A stretch of 64,000 nucleotides of DNA, from positions 38,799,348 through 38,863,347 of the forward strand of contig OZ021721.1 in the NCBI GenBank assembly GCA_963978545.1, written 5' to 3'. The first letter of the stretch is position 1, and each line of letters opens with the position of its first letter. Shown here piece by piece: positions 35,235 through 47,968 of the stretch. A program made the position numbers and the translations under genes. This DNA is from Linyphia triangularis (taxonomy: Eukaryota > Arthropoda > Arachnida > Araneae > Linyphiidae). The notes beneath the pieces are model-generated. The model was not told the DNA's origin, ran no database searches, and was given only the letters and a program-made list of their open reading frames with translations.

Positions 35235-35581
35235 AGATTGCATATTTTGTTGTTTGCATGTATTAAAAATGATGGGTCATGGGCATGTATTAAAAATGAT
35301 TCACATGGGTCCCATGTAGGCCCATGTGAATCTGCTTCCTTGTGCTACCTGGGTAAGCCATATTGGTAAAGGATTCCTTTTAAAATAGGGTATTTCCATA
35401 ATAATGATAACCAGGTGTATATATTTTTAGCAATATTATTAGAATTACAGAATAATTCTTGCTACTTCAACAAGCTTTTTTATTGCAATAGTCTCATTAC
35501 ACGTATTTTTTTTTTCCGGAATTCATTACTTACATTTGCTGATCCCCTAACATCTTACATTAAAATCCAATAAATCAGCAT

Positions 35582-35785
35582 CCAAATTCAAGGTTGGTTG
35601 GTTGTATTCAGATTATCTGGCGCCGTCAGCAACACGAGGGCTATAATGCGCCGAAACATTTCGTAATTTAACAAACCAACATACATTTACAAACACCCAT
35701 GCCTACACTGGACTCGAACCCGCAACCTCGCGGTCTAGAAGCCAGCACGCTAACCACTATACCGTTGGTCGGCCCAAATTCAAGG
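35582..35785 (-). repeat. SINE family A in tandem unit 2
   Basis: The SINE body 35594-35773 is flanked by CCAAATTCAAGG at 35582-35593 and 35774-35785. It is nearly identical to the unit 1 copy, as expected if the filled unit was itself duplicated. Confidence 0.95.
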
Positions 35786-36131
35786 AGATTGCATATTTTG
35801 TTGTTTGCATGTATTAAAAATGATGGGTCATGGGCATGTATTAAAAATGATTCACATGGGTCCCATGTAGGCCCATGTGAATCTGCTTCCTTGTGCTACC
35901 TGGGTAAGCCATATTGGTAAAGGATTCCTTTTAAAATAGGGTGTTTCCATAATAATGATAACCAGGTGTATATATTTTTAGCAATATTATTAGAATTACA
36001 GAATAATTCTTGCTACTTCAACAAGCTTTTTTATTGCAATAGTCTCATTACACGTATTTTTTTTTCCGGAATTCATTACTTACATTTGCTGATCCCCTAA
36101 CATCTTACATTAAAATCCAATAAATCAGCAT

Positions 36132-36143
36132 CCAAATTCAAGG
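36132..36143. other. Empty SINE target site in tandem unit 3
   Basis: A single CCAAATTCAAGG joined directly to AGATTGCATATTTTG, as in the sequence to the right of the SINE in units 1 and 2. Confidence 0.9.
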
Positions 36144-36170
36144 AGATTGCATATTTTGTTGTTTGCATGT

Positions 36171-39100
36171 ATTAAAAATCATTTGTTTTGCTTGCAGGGC
36201 AGGCATCATGCTCTGTAATGTGACTATCACGTGCATAGAATAAGCGGCGAACATAATTCTCTCATGCGCTGTGCACGTGATGATTATATCAGAATCGGCA
36301 TACCCTGCACAGAAATCCAACCAGTTAGCGTTCCGTTCTCAGAGAGAAAGGAAGTATGTGTCGTTCATTCCTTCTGAGTTATTTTTTTGTTGTAAGTGTT
36401 ATGTCTAGTTTCAATGAAAACACATTAATTTAACTTATGGAGTCAGATCGTCTTTCATTAACCTTAACCCATAAAGATACACCTTTACATACTTATATAC
36501 AAATAAAAAAATTAAAAAAAAAAAAAAAAAATGATGGCTATATCTTTGGATCTAAAAGTATTAGAATTCTTATAGCTTGCAACAAGATAACTCCATTAAC
36601 AACTTTTCTAACACAGCTCAAATCACCAATAGCTTATTAAAAATTACCAAACCACAAATTTATAAAAAATTTAAATAAAAAAAAAAATTCTTAACATCTG
36701 ATTTGGTAAGGTCTGTATATGTAAGCGAACACTGTCTATAGTGTCGATTTATGGGGGAGGGGAAATTGACACATTTCGTTGTCTGAGACTTCTTTGCACA
36801 CGCAAAAATTATAATTAGAAAATGATAAATAATTAAAAAATCAATCAAAGAGCACGAATTATCCAAACAAAATCACAAAAAGAGCATCGAAGAAAGTTAA
36901 TATGCATGAAAAACCGCCAACCGTAAATCCTTTCACCAGACGACCACAAAAATTACCAAATTACCACACTATCGTCAGAACTGCAGTAATAATAATCTTT
37001 ATAATTTTGGTCAATTTAATACTACAAATACTTTAAAAACAAAATCTATTTTATTAAAAGTGACTGTTAAGAAATTATTTCTGTAATATTTCTGATAGTT
37101 TTAACTCTGATTTGCATACAAAAAACTTTACACAATTGTAAATTAAATATTTGTCAGAAGCGTAGGTAATTAAATTGGAGTGTAGAGGCCATTAAATTGG
37201 TGTAAAATTTATCAATGCTGGTTTTATACAAAGGGAGAAAAAGTGATCGGCACATAAATATCTTCCAAAAACGATAGATAATTATAATTTGTAAAAATGT
37301 TTTTAATTCAAAGTTGCAAACTATTTATATTTGGTCTGTAACTAACTATCATTTGAAACAAAAATTACTAAAATATATTAATTATTTAACCATTTATGGC
37401 TTAAACCATATATTTTTTTTTCTGATATTAATTTGCCATTTTCTTTCCATCATTTAAATTACAAACCACTTCTTGGAAATTTTTGATATTTGGCATCTTA
37501 TTTTTTCGGATGCTGAATCTAAATAAATCATAATATTATGATGTTGACATTGAACTTTTTAAAGTTTGGTTTAGTTTCAATACGTACACAACTACACATA
37601 ACTATTAAAATTCTTCCATGACTTACAACGGCACTTTTTTTGAAACGCAAATTAAATGAAGAGTGCGGCTAATTGCATTTACAAAATACACTAAACTCAG
37701 TCTGCTCATTATTACATATAATACGAACCCGTAGCTACGCCTGACTACCACTTTGAGGAGTAAAAGGCATCCTATTTGTAAGAAAATATCCTTTCAATAT
37801 CATAAATTAGGTTTAAAACTCACATTTTTAAACTGAATTTTGTGCAATAGATGATAAACTTTGTAAATCATCACAGAAAGAAGAAAACAAAATGTTTGTT
37901 CAAAGTGCCAAAACAGAACTATATTGCTGATCGTAGTTTATATTATTAAGTCACTTTTCCATATCAACAAAGTAACTTATCAATATGAAATCATACTTTT
38001 CTTACCTTATTAAGTGTTCGAGATATCAGCAGGGAATATTAAATTTACCTTGTAATCTATCTAATTAAATTTGTTTCAATATTTTTGTTTTGAAGTTGTA
38101 AAAGTTCCAATATGGAAAAGGTTTGCTTATTCAATTACAACTATTAAATACGTAACTAAAATTTAAAATAATCTCAAATTCATCGAAAAAATAGGCAATT
38201 TAAACTCTTTCTCTAAATTTTACTATAAAACATATTTATTCAAACATCAGTAAATTTCTCTACTCCTTTTAGCTTATATCTGATGTCATTTCTAACATGG
38301 ACTAAAACATATTAAAACCAAGTAACTAAAATTCAAAATTTTCATTAAAATCATGAACTTATTTAAAATGCCTGGTTGCAACAGTGAATGCTCAGGTTAA
38401 TTATATTTAAACATTGTAATACAAATCTCTAAAATTTTAAATATACATTTTTGCTTAAAAATGAGGATCTGAATAAAACCAAACGTTACAAAAGTTATCT
38501 GGTTAATAACGTTACCTGGTAAATATATAAACATTTCTACTGCCATACTTATTTTTATTCTTAAAGACTAAATAAAAGTGATTTAAATAATAATAGCCAA
38601 ATCTTGCAGCTATAATAGTTAATGCAAATCATGTATTATTAACTTTTTTATATAGACATTTCTTTAAAATTTTGATAATTTATTATGTAAAAGAATGTTT
38701 CTGTATGAAGTAAATTTTTGATTCAGATGTTAATCCCAAGTCATTGAATCTTTTTCTATACTGGAAATTTGACTTTTTAAAACAGTTTGTGAAGTTTATA
38801 TCAGTATACACCATAGCAAAAAAAATATATTCATAAGTGTGAAGTAATGCTGTTATATATAATGTTAATAAATAACAGTTACGAAAGTTAATTACTTTCA
38901 ACAAAAGTATTTGTTTTAATAATTAGTATTTAAAATACAAAATAACTGTATAAATTTTATCCATACATCGAAATATCTAGATAAATTTTAAGATTATATA
39001 AATTTATTTAAATTTTTTGTTATTTCGAGTTAATTCAAATTATGTTTCGGAGCATAAACAACTAACATAGAATGGTAAATTGAATATTTATTTCGAAACT

Positions 39101-39520
39101 TCTCTTTCATTGAAAATAAGCTTAATAACAAGAATAAAAAAACATAAAAATTTATTGCTACTGAAATAGTGTCAAAGTAATATTTTAAGTAAACGAAAAC
39201 TCCCCTTCTTTTATTTGATGAAATCTCTTAACTCGATACCTTTGAAAGAGTAAAAGGTTTCTCATGTAACTGTACTAACATAAGACATTGAATTACTCGT
39301 CGCAAATTGAATTGACCAACAAGTTTACCTAATTATGCTGTGAAATTGAAGCGACTCCCAGTCTACTTTTTTTCAATTCTAACATTGCTACTGACACTGC
39401 TGTTTTATTCATTTTTATGAATTAGTTGAATGTCTTTAATACTATTGATAGTCACGCGAACATAATTTACTTTTATAAATGTAATAATACTATTAATAAA
39501 GAATTCATTTCAGAATTTAT
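36171..39520. other. AT-rich stretch, no supported gene
   Basis: Includes a small inverted repeat ATCACGTGCA / TGCACGTGAT (36226-36235 and 36272-36281) in a GC-richer patch after a strong TTTTGCTTGCAG acceptor-like sequence (ends 36197). No open exon follows it convincingly. The rest is unique AT-rich DNA. Confidence 0.45.
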
Positions 39521-39807
39521 AATTAAATAGTATGAGATTTTATATTTAACAAGGGGTGTGCAAATTTGTTTTTGGCTCTCCAAAATATATTCTTACATTT
39601 CCTCTTTTATTTATTACAAAGTTTTATAGATATGTATTTTTCATTTCATGCCAAAGAAATCGAGGCTTTTAGTTCTACTTGTACACTTTTAGGAGCAAGT
39701 TTGTAATCAAATTAGTTAAAAATAATTAAATTCAAATATTTCATTGCAATTGATAATAAATCGTATTAGTTTCAGGGATATGAAAGAAATATTTTCATTT
39801 ATCTTTT
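39521..39807 (+). repeat. Dispersed direct duplication, copy 1
   Basis: About 287 bases shared with 41040-41314, with small indels and substitutions. The best-matching core includes TTTATTACAAAGTTTTATAG, TTTCATTTCATGCCAAAGAA and CTACTTGTACACTTTTAGGA. No ORF and no inverted termini, so the mechanism is unknown. Confidence 0.85.
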
Positions 39808-41039
39808 TTAGTCACTAACCTTTTTTAACCAAGTGCCAGGTAAACAAATCATACTTTAAAATATTAGGGTGCAAAATATCAAAATGTTAGAAATGTAATG
39901 CAATTGTTATTTGTGTTTTGTTTTCTTAAGAAATTTTTTGACTTAATAATAAATTTTCATGCAACTGCTCACCCTTATAAAAGTTATTGTTATAAAATAA
40001 CTAATTCCTGTTTACGACATCATTAAATGCCCTGATAATTTTAAAAGTGTCTAATAAACTAAAAACTAATCTGATCAAACACTTAGTATTTTTAATAATT
40101 TTATTCTATGCATTATAATTCTTCTTTTACGTTTTATTTTTGAAACATCATGATTTACCTAATAGAAAATAAGGAGATCACTATTTTCGTAAAAGTGAAT
40201 TTCTCTATAAAGTATATTATGTAAATCATTAATGCTTTTATATTTTAAGTTAAATAGTTTCTTTGAACACAGTCTCACGCTCTCAATCCGTAAAAGACAA
40301 TAGCAATAATAGCACACTAAAAATGTGAAAATCTTTATCTGAAAGAATAACTGAAACTTTTCACCAACAAATTGATAGAATAACCGTTAAGCTAGAGAGA
40401 GAAAAAAATTCACGTACAAGCACCTGCAGTAAGATAAAAAATGAATGGAGAAGTTTCTACTTCATAACGATACTGAGCAATTTCGTCTGTATCATTTCAC
40501 TTTGACAACGTAAAATGACAAGGGTTTGTGCCATTATCTTTTTCAGTTCAATTAATTCGCAAAATTGCTTAAGAAAATAACTACTGTGAACTGTAATGGG
40601 CAATACTTTTCTTTTGAAGACATGATACGTTAAGGGTAGGCATTTTAACATGGAATTGTAGTCGAACAAAGCTCTACTAAAGAAATAAATAACCGTAAAT
40701 ATAACAATATAATTGAATATAGTGGTTAAAATTAATTTAAGAGCTGATAAAAAAAAATTTCAAATTTACTAGCTTAAATTTAAAAATAAATAAAAAATAA
40801 GGGAAATCCCTTCTTATATTTAAACGTGCTTCGGAATTAAAACCTTTTTAATTTTTATTGTGACACGTGTGTCTAGGTTATTCCAAGGAAATTTACCCAA
40901 AGCTCAAAATCACCCTTATGTTTTCCTTTATAAGAATTGAAACATCTTCAGAATCTTTTGGCACACAAGGTCCGTTAAAATAAAAATTTAAACTACGTTG
41001 TGGACCATACAGATAATAAATCCGATATATCCGATTGTA
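39808..41039. other. AT-rich stretch between the two duplicate copies
   Basis: A 70-aa minus-strand ORF (40457-40669) stays open further upstream. It has no domain I recognise and no clear splice signals, so it is not called as a gene. No repeats. Confidence 0.4.
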
Positions 41040-41314
41040 AATTAAATATTATAAGATTTTATATTTAGCAAGGAATGTGTTGTCTCTCCAAAATATATTC
41101 GTTCATCTCCTCTTTTATTTATTACAAAGTTTTATAGATATACATTTTTCATTTCATGCCAAAGAAATCGAGGCTTTTAGCTCTACTTGTACACTTTTAG
41201 GAGCACGTTTGTAATCAAATTAGTAAAAATAACTAAATTCAAATATTTAGCTGCAATTTATAATAATTTGTATTAGTTTCAGGTATCTGAAAGAAATATT
41301 TTCATTTATCTTTA
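41040..41314 (+). repeat. Dispersed direct duplication, copy 2
   Basis: Second copy of the 39521-39807 sequence in the same orientation, about 1.5 kb away. Confidence 0.85.
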
Positions 41315-41489
41315 TTTTCTTTGAAAAGTAACCGATTGGGTAAAAAGAAAACGTAGAATATTTAACAAGTTTTACTCAACCTAGGAGCTATAAATGGATA
41401 GTAAAATGAATACGTAGAAAATATGCTTTTTTTAAGAGTGTAGAATTGCACAAGGTATTCTTAAGCAGTTGAAAAGTGTTGATGTATAA

Positions 41490-41752
41490 ATGAGGACTAG
41501 AAATGGAAAACGACCCAAGTCCAAAAAAGAAAATTTTTCAGAAGAGCCGAAAAATGAAAAACACTCGTATCTGGTACTTAAGGCTATGACTAAGTACCAG
41601 ATTGAATTCGAACAATTGCTACTGTAGTTCGCACTTTGGGCATTCTTCACATTGTTCAGTTTGGTCTTTAGGAAAAATTTTCCGTAAAAAAAAAAGATTT
41701 TCGATTTTTTTGGGGGATTTAGGACGTTTTCCATTTCTTTTCCTCAAAGGTC
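41490..41752. mobile_element. MITE-like inverted repeat with a central perfect hairpin
   Basis: GAGGACTAGAAATGGAAAAC near the left end is mirrored by GTTTTCCATTTCTTTTCCTC at the right with two mismatches, and mirroring continues inward. Inside, ATCTGGTACTTA (41569-41580) and TAAGTACCAGAT (41591-41602) form a perfect 12-bp stem with a 10-base loop. ORFs on both strands are by-products of the symmetry. Confidence 0.5.
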
Positions 41753-44700
41753 TAAAATCTTTTATCATTTTTCATAAACTATCTACGTTCAATAATAGAT
41801 TAAATTTTCTAGTATGGTAGTTATGATTTTTAAATTTTTAAGTTTTTACAAATATATTTTTTAAAAATTGCCTTTGTAATTGAAAGAAGAGAAAATGAGA
41901 AATATAGAAAGTGGCAACTTCAAATAAACTACGAATTTATTTCAAGTGGTCTTAAATAACCATCTACTATCCGAAACGCTCCGTAATTGTTCAAGATTTA
42001 ATGAATATAGATAATTTTTTCTTGCTTCATTCAAATCAACTCATAATGAATTTACTTTTGATCGCTCCTTCTTGGCATTGCAACTTTAGGTCTAACATAA
42101 TGCATGTTTTATGTAAATTCACTTGAAAAACATTTTCATTCCAAGTTTAGAATTTCATTGCTCCGCTTTTATGCTGAAATATAGATACGATTTTCTTCCC
42201 CAGCATCTTTAAACGAGAATCATTATATTTGAACTATCCTCTTTCAGAAATAAATTCCTCAAAGTAATGGAAGTTACTGTTTTTTGGTTATTACTTTCAT
42301 GAAAGGTAGACATCTTTTATGAATACTCTATTGTAAAAAGTAGGTTTGGGCATTTTCTTTATAAGAATAAACAAAATAAATGTATACACTAGTTGAAAAA
42401 TAGACTATGTACAAAACGGAAATTCTGAATTATGTCCACAAATTACTTTAGAATAATGAATATTACAATAAAACAAAATAAATGACTATATTCTATTTTT
42501 TGTTAACTTACATCAACGGGAGGACATTGCCCTTTTTTATTAGGCATAAATTATATGTTACCTTAATTGTCAAACATAACTTACAACCTTCTTTGTGAGA
42601 TTGTTATTTTTATTACATAGAATTCACACCAAATTAATCTGAAACATATTGTTTAGTAATAAATATCAATCACAGTTAATATATATGTTTACAAATTGAG
42701 AAAACTAAATAAATTATATATATTTGATTGGAAAACTTTCATATTATTTCAATAAGTAACACCTAATCATACTTATAAATATTATATCATATGTTAGGTA
42801 TTTCTAATTAAATACTCAATAGAAAATTGCCTTACTTTATTGTGATAAAGAGTTTTGTATTGTTACAATTGGTCGTTTTGCAGTGTTTTACATTTTCTTG
42901 CTTTGTAAGTCCAATAAGTGATCTTTATTTAAACGTTTAAGGTAAAATATCCACGAACATAGTAATAAAAAATAATCTAAGACGAACATATTGGAAAACA
43001 AAACTACGGTGCGTAGAGAAATATTTTCCAGAGAGTGATGTTAATTAAAAAATATAAATGTCCATCAATGTTTTAATGTATTTTAATCTCTTTTTTCTGA
43101 CTATATTTTATTATAAAACAGCATTTATGCCAGGCATTCCGAGATATTTTTGTCACAGATATTAAGGTGTTATGCCATAAGTATTTTACTGCAAACTACA
43201 CAACCATATGCCACCTTGCTAACCTTATATTATATCAAATTTAAATATATTTGATATATTTTGTAAATTTTATATTTTTTTAGTCTATAAGTATTTCAAT
43301 CTGTGAATAATTTTAATTATCATGATTATAAATGGATTTTAGTACAATTACAGTAAGTTCGAAAAATATAGTCAGTCACTTTAAATTGCAAAAGAGAAGC
43401 TTAATTCTTGAAAACTATTTAAAAAAAAATTATATGTTATAAAACTATCAAATGATTTACAATAGAATAAACTTAATATTTTAAGCATGAACATAAATGA
43501 ATTAGATTTAAAATCAAAATCTATGCGATTAAGCACGGTACTCATCTGTAAAAATCTAACTAAAATGTATTTAGAACTTTTTGAGATTAGCCCGATTATA
43601 AAGACAAAGATTTGTTTTCCTCATGCAAAAAATACAGAGAGAGATAATCATTTTGATATCATTCAAACTTCCAATTTAAAAAGTTTTGTAGAAGGTGATG
43701 AACTAAAACATGTTTTATCATTACTTCGACTATTTTCTTAAACAAAAAAAAAAATTAACGTAATTACGTGAAATTCTTAACTTGTAATATACTAGGCAAT
43801 ATCCTAGAGTTAATTACACAAAAAAAAATCATTTTTCTCGTTTTCAAAGCTCTATGCTGTATTCCTAACGGGTTTACCTTTTGTGTTATCTAAATCCTTT
43901 TTATTATGGACGTCTATATTTTATATCTAGAGTAACACGAAAAAAATTCATAAGTAACACCAGAAAAATAAGGAATGTTAATTTAAATAAAATTAATAAA
44001 ATTATTATTTTTAATCAGCTTACATTGTTTAACTGCAATTTGACCTTTAACCATAACCTCCAACAACCCTTCACAACCCTCTTCAAAATGAATCTGAATC
44101 ATCCACAAACATTTTAAAAACAATAGAATACCAATACTAATAAAAAATAGATAGATTTCAATAGAAAAAGTTATCTATTGAATGGAGCAGAAATTGATTT
44201 GGATAAACAATTTATACACATGAAACAACAACTTAATTAGTGCATACATGTTTTGATTTACAATGATTTCTGAAGCCTAAAGAATTAATTAAAAGCAAAC
44301 TTTTCACCAGATGTTATGCAAGCCTTCTTTATTTTCAAACTGCCTATACTTTGTCTGGCACGTCAACCTTAATATATTAATATATTCCTTGTTTGACTGT
44401 CTTTTACATAAAACATGAAAAAGACAAGCAAAAAATCATTTCCCTTCGGTGGATAAGAGACCTGGTGCTGAGTTACGAGAAAACCCATGTTTACGCATAA
44501 ATGATTCAAATACCAATCAGCTTTTTAAAAAAAAAAATTAACTTTACTGAGTGATCCCCTGTCGAAAATTATTTGAACTGTGAGGATATCTTTGCGTATT
44601 TATTGTATCAATCATTTTATTAGGAAATTTTTTTATCAATATTGGTAAAGCACCAATAGTATATATATAGGATGAATGTTTAAGGAAAACAAACATCGAT

Positions 44701-44954
44701 TGAAGTTTAAAGAACTAAAAGTATAGCGATGCGAAGTATCGTTTCGTTTACATTTATAGCATTTTGATTCTGATCTTAAGGTTTATACACAAATGTAAGT
44801 TACAATTTACTCAAGTTTAGCAACCAACAGTTTGACAAAATTGTTAATTACTTAAATTTTTAATATATCTGAATGTGAGTATTAGAGATTCCCTTAAAAA
44901 ATGATAATGTCAATGAACAAAGATATTGAACATTAAAGAGAATGCTTATTACAT
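41753..44954. other. AT-rich stretch, no supported gene
   Basis: An ATG-started 84-aa ORF at 43487-43741 has no recognised domain or splice context. The rest is unique AT-rich DNA. Confidence 0.4.
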
Positions 44955-45987
44955 ACTAGCTGATCCCCCGTGCTTAGCTACGAAATGTTAACATGTGTAA
45001 TATTTTAGCTAGCTGTGAGGCCTCGCGTTGCGGAAATCCGTCAGTGATGTGTAGGTCCCAGTTTTTGGCTCTTCGTCGCAGGAATGTTCATCACTGTACA
45101 AAATCAAGCTCGCTTCGTTCAAAGAAAGGTTCATTGCTGCGTAAGCATCATTAAAATCTAATTGCTACGTAAATCCTTAATATTTAAAACCTCACCCCTG
45201 ACGAGAAACTAAAAAGAAAAAGAAATCCCCGTTAATGCAATAGTACAACACCCATTTAAGATTATTTTAACACGTGTTTGTGGCAAGCAAAATTAGAAGG
45301 CCAAAACTACTTATCTTGAAACTTTCAGAACTCTAGGGCTATTAGAAGTCGCTTTTTGTGAAAATATTAATTAAAAAAAGTAATTAAAAACAAATTAAAA
45401 TTTTAACATTGTTTTTGTCAAAGTCCAATTAGAAGGTCAAAACTGTACTTGTGTTGAAAATTTCAGAACTATAGCCCAATAAGAAATCATTTTGTAAAAT
45501 ATTTGTAATTTAATTAAACAAAAAAAAAAAAAAATACAATTTTAAAATTATATTTTTCAAAAGTCCAATTAGAAGGTCAAAACTACATATGCTGAAAATT
45601 TCAGAGCTGTAGCCTTATTAGAAGTCATTTTGTAAAATCAAAATTGTTAATTAGTTAAGAAAATTAATTAAAAAATAAGTAATTAAAATTTTAACATTCT
45701 GTTTTTATAAGTTCAATTCGAAGGCTAAAACTACTTATGTTGACAATTTCAGAGCTGTATCTCTCTTTGAAGCCCCTTTGTAAAAAAAAAAAAAAAAAAA
45801 AAAAAATAGTAATATAAAAAAGAACTAATTAAAATTGTAACATTCTGTTTGATTTATGTACTATTAGAAGGCCAAAATTTCTTATGTTGAAAATTTCAGA
45901 ACTGTATTCCAATTTTAAGTAGCCTTCTATAAATCCAAAGGGCCGCAGATCCACAAACAGACAGCTTGTTTTATTATTATAGACGAT
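44955..45987 (+). repeat. Interspersed repeat with five internal subrepeats
   Basis: Begins ACTAGCTGATCCCCCGTGCT and ends with CAGATCCACAAACAGACAG followed by a TTATTATTATAGAC-type terminus, a beginning and end typical of a widespread arthropod interspersed repeat. Between 45290 and 45950 a unit of about 140 bases recurs five times (CAATTAGAAGGTCAAAACTA, GAAAATTTCAGAACTGTAGC, AGAAGTCATTTTGTAAAAT), separated by A/T-rich spacers including A25 at 45782-45806. No ORF. I do not assign a class. Confidence 0.6.
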
Positions 45988-46082
45988 TGACATTTAAACA
46001 TCTGCATATTTGTCTTCAATACATGATTATTATACAAATTAATATAATTATACAGATAAACTACTTATAGGTTCCAGTTACT

Positions 46083-46309
46083 TGGTATTAAAGGCAACGA
46101 GACCAATGATCAGGGGTTCGGTCCCCGCCTCGCCGAATACGGGTGTATATGATAATGAGGGCTGGTGCACGTTAAATAGGACGTAGTCTCAATGTCTTCT
46201 CGTTGGTGTGTTGGAATTGGAGAGAGAGGCAGGCACGATACCGTTTTGATCTCGTAATGGCAGAAATTGATTGCCGAAACCATATAATACAAACATAAAT
46301 AAAAAAAAA
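46083..46309 (+). repeat. tRNA-derived SINE, family C (5'-truncated?)
   Basis: A box B-like GGGTTCGGTCCCC is followed by CGCCTCGCCGAATACGGGTG, then GGTGCACGTTAAAT, and it ends in an A-rich tail (AAATAAAAAAAAAC). The box A half is degraded or missing. Only one copy is in the window. The minus-strand ORF across it is a by-product. Confidence 0.55.
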
Positions 46310-47314
46310 CGACCTATTTCTATATTTGTTTGTAAAAATAGCGGAAGCATATATAGAAATATTTTTTAAAAAATCGACTTTAAAAGGGACAGAAAAACCA
46401 AAGTAAAAATAAAATTTGAGTAAAAAGTGTAATTTTAGAAAGCGTACTCAGTGAACCACCACGATATCAAACCATTCAGCATTTGCTGAAACTTTGCGTA
46501 GGGGATAATGGGACACCATGAACATAGGGACACTATGAACCATTAGCAATTTTTTTTTTTTTTTTTTTTTTACTTTTTCTCATTAGAACTCAGATTAGAC
46601 AAAAAATATGATTCATGTAAATCATAGCTTGTTTCTTCTTGTTTGCTATTATTTTAGAAGGTTCTATTTAAAATCTACATATAAAAGTATTATTTCACAA
46701 ATAAGTAAACAGTTTATTTTTACTTTGATGAATGCGCTTTTCATTAGTTACTTTTACTAAATAGATTTTAATGTTGTAGATAATGATTTTTGTCATAGTT
46801 TAAAATAGTTTACACTATAAATGAGTAAAAGTAAATATTTTGAAATGGCTACCAATGAACCACAAAAAATGGGGCAGTTAGAACTTATATTCAATCTGCA
46901 ACATCATTAAAGTTATGTTTGTTTAATGCATAGTAGAGAATAGTATTTAGTTATTTGAATTATGGATTTTAAATTTTAAGAAAGGCATATATATAGACTA
47001 TTTGATTTAAATATCATACAATAATTAATTGAAATATAAGAAAAACAGTTTTATTTAGATAATTTAAATTTTTAAGTTAAATATTAAACCTAAAATCAAA
47101 GAGTTTCAATAATAATAAATTTGATATTTTCACAAAGTTAAAAAATGTTTTCAGTTTTAAATTATTAAATGTATAAGAGTAGGCCAGTGTTTCAATTACA
47201 GTAAAAAATAATAAACAGATTTTTCGCCATTAATTTCGCTTGTATTGATACAAGAAACTTTTATAATAATTAATCAGGAATAAATAAACTTTGGAGCTCA
47301 AACAGAACTTTAAT

Positions 47315-47700
47315 ATGCAAATCAGGCAAGATAGTTTTGAAGATAAGGCTGAAGACACTTATGTTTTGTTTTACGAGTCAAGTCACAAAAACTTCAAATT
47401 TAAAAATGATACAACAAACCTCGTCAATATGATTTCTAAAGGGACAGAAAATGAGAATTTCACTTTAATTACCTTAACCCCATTAAGCTCGAACCAGAAA
47501 ACTCTTTATTATGTTGGAAAAATAATTAATCTAACAAGAGAAGATGACGAACAGCTATATGAAGTTGATTTTTATAGAAATCTAAACTGACTAGAAGATT
47601 TTTTAAACCAGACGTAGATTATAAAAGTTACATAAACAGAAATAACATTGGGATTAAGGGGCTGCATTTCAGTGTTGACATTAATCATTTCAATCAATAA
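47315..47700 (+). pseudogene. Frameshifted transposase-associated C-terminal domain
   Basis: From the ATG at 47315, 91 codons are open to a TGA at 47588. The recognisable part is KTLYYVGKIINL then EQLYEVDFYR, the YVGK-x-YEV-FLR pattern of a domain at the C terminus of many arthropod transposase-derived proteins. At the point where relatives continue LRR-x-FxFPxVxD, this frame stops. The +2 frame carries the continuation: KSKLTRRFFKPDVDYKS and further to a stop near 47700. An in-frame stop lies two codons before the TTG at 47291. One frameshift therefore separates the two halves. It is probably the last exon of a dead transposase gene. Confidence 0.5.
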
Positions 47701-47968
47701 TTCATTGCCAGTAGATGTATTCCTAAGTATCCAGTGAAACTGTTCTTAGTGTGTTCAGTGGTAATCCAAAGTGTTCAGTCCCTTCTGTAGGTTCAAACTA
47801 CTCCACCCAAAAGGGCACTTTGATCCATTTCATATAACGTTTTAAATATTAATTTTCTCTACATTCTTGTTGCAGTAATTAATTGTATTTCAAGTTTTCA
47901 TTTACTGATATAAAAAAGTTTCTTTTAGAACATTTTTAATATTTTACATTAGCTATGAATGCACATTA

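Larger units (their letters stand above)
34751..36170. repeat. Tandem triplication of a ~550-bp unit
   Basis: Units start at 34751, 35301 and 35852 with TCACATGGGTCCCATGTAGG and are nearly identical. Units 1 and 2 contain a family A SINE. Unit 3 has the uninterrupted pre-insertion site and then leaves the repeat near 36170. Two matching 73-aa ORFs (35148-35369 and 35699-35920) cross the SINE into the unit and are by-products. Confidence 0.95.

Noticed and set aside
35148..35920. Two identical 73-aa ORFs (also ORFs at 22124-22450 and 57637-57852)
   Set aside because: They read through SINE family A and the tandem unit. Identity reflects DNA duplication, not a gene family.
34751..36170. CRISPR array
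   Set aside because: The units are 550 bases, nearly identical throughout, in eukaryotic DNA. No short repeat-spacer pattern exists anywhere in the window.
40457..40669. 70-aa minus-strand ORF that stays open upstream
   Set aside because: It looks mildly coding-like, but there are no splice sites or recognisable family, and several such frames are expected by chance.
43487..43741. 84-aa ATG-started ORF
   Set aside because: No domain, splice context or repeat support. Open frames of this length are expected by chance in 64 kb of this composition.
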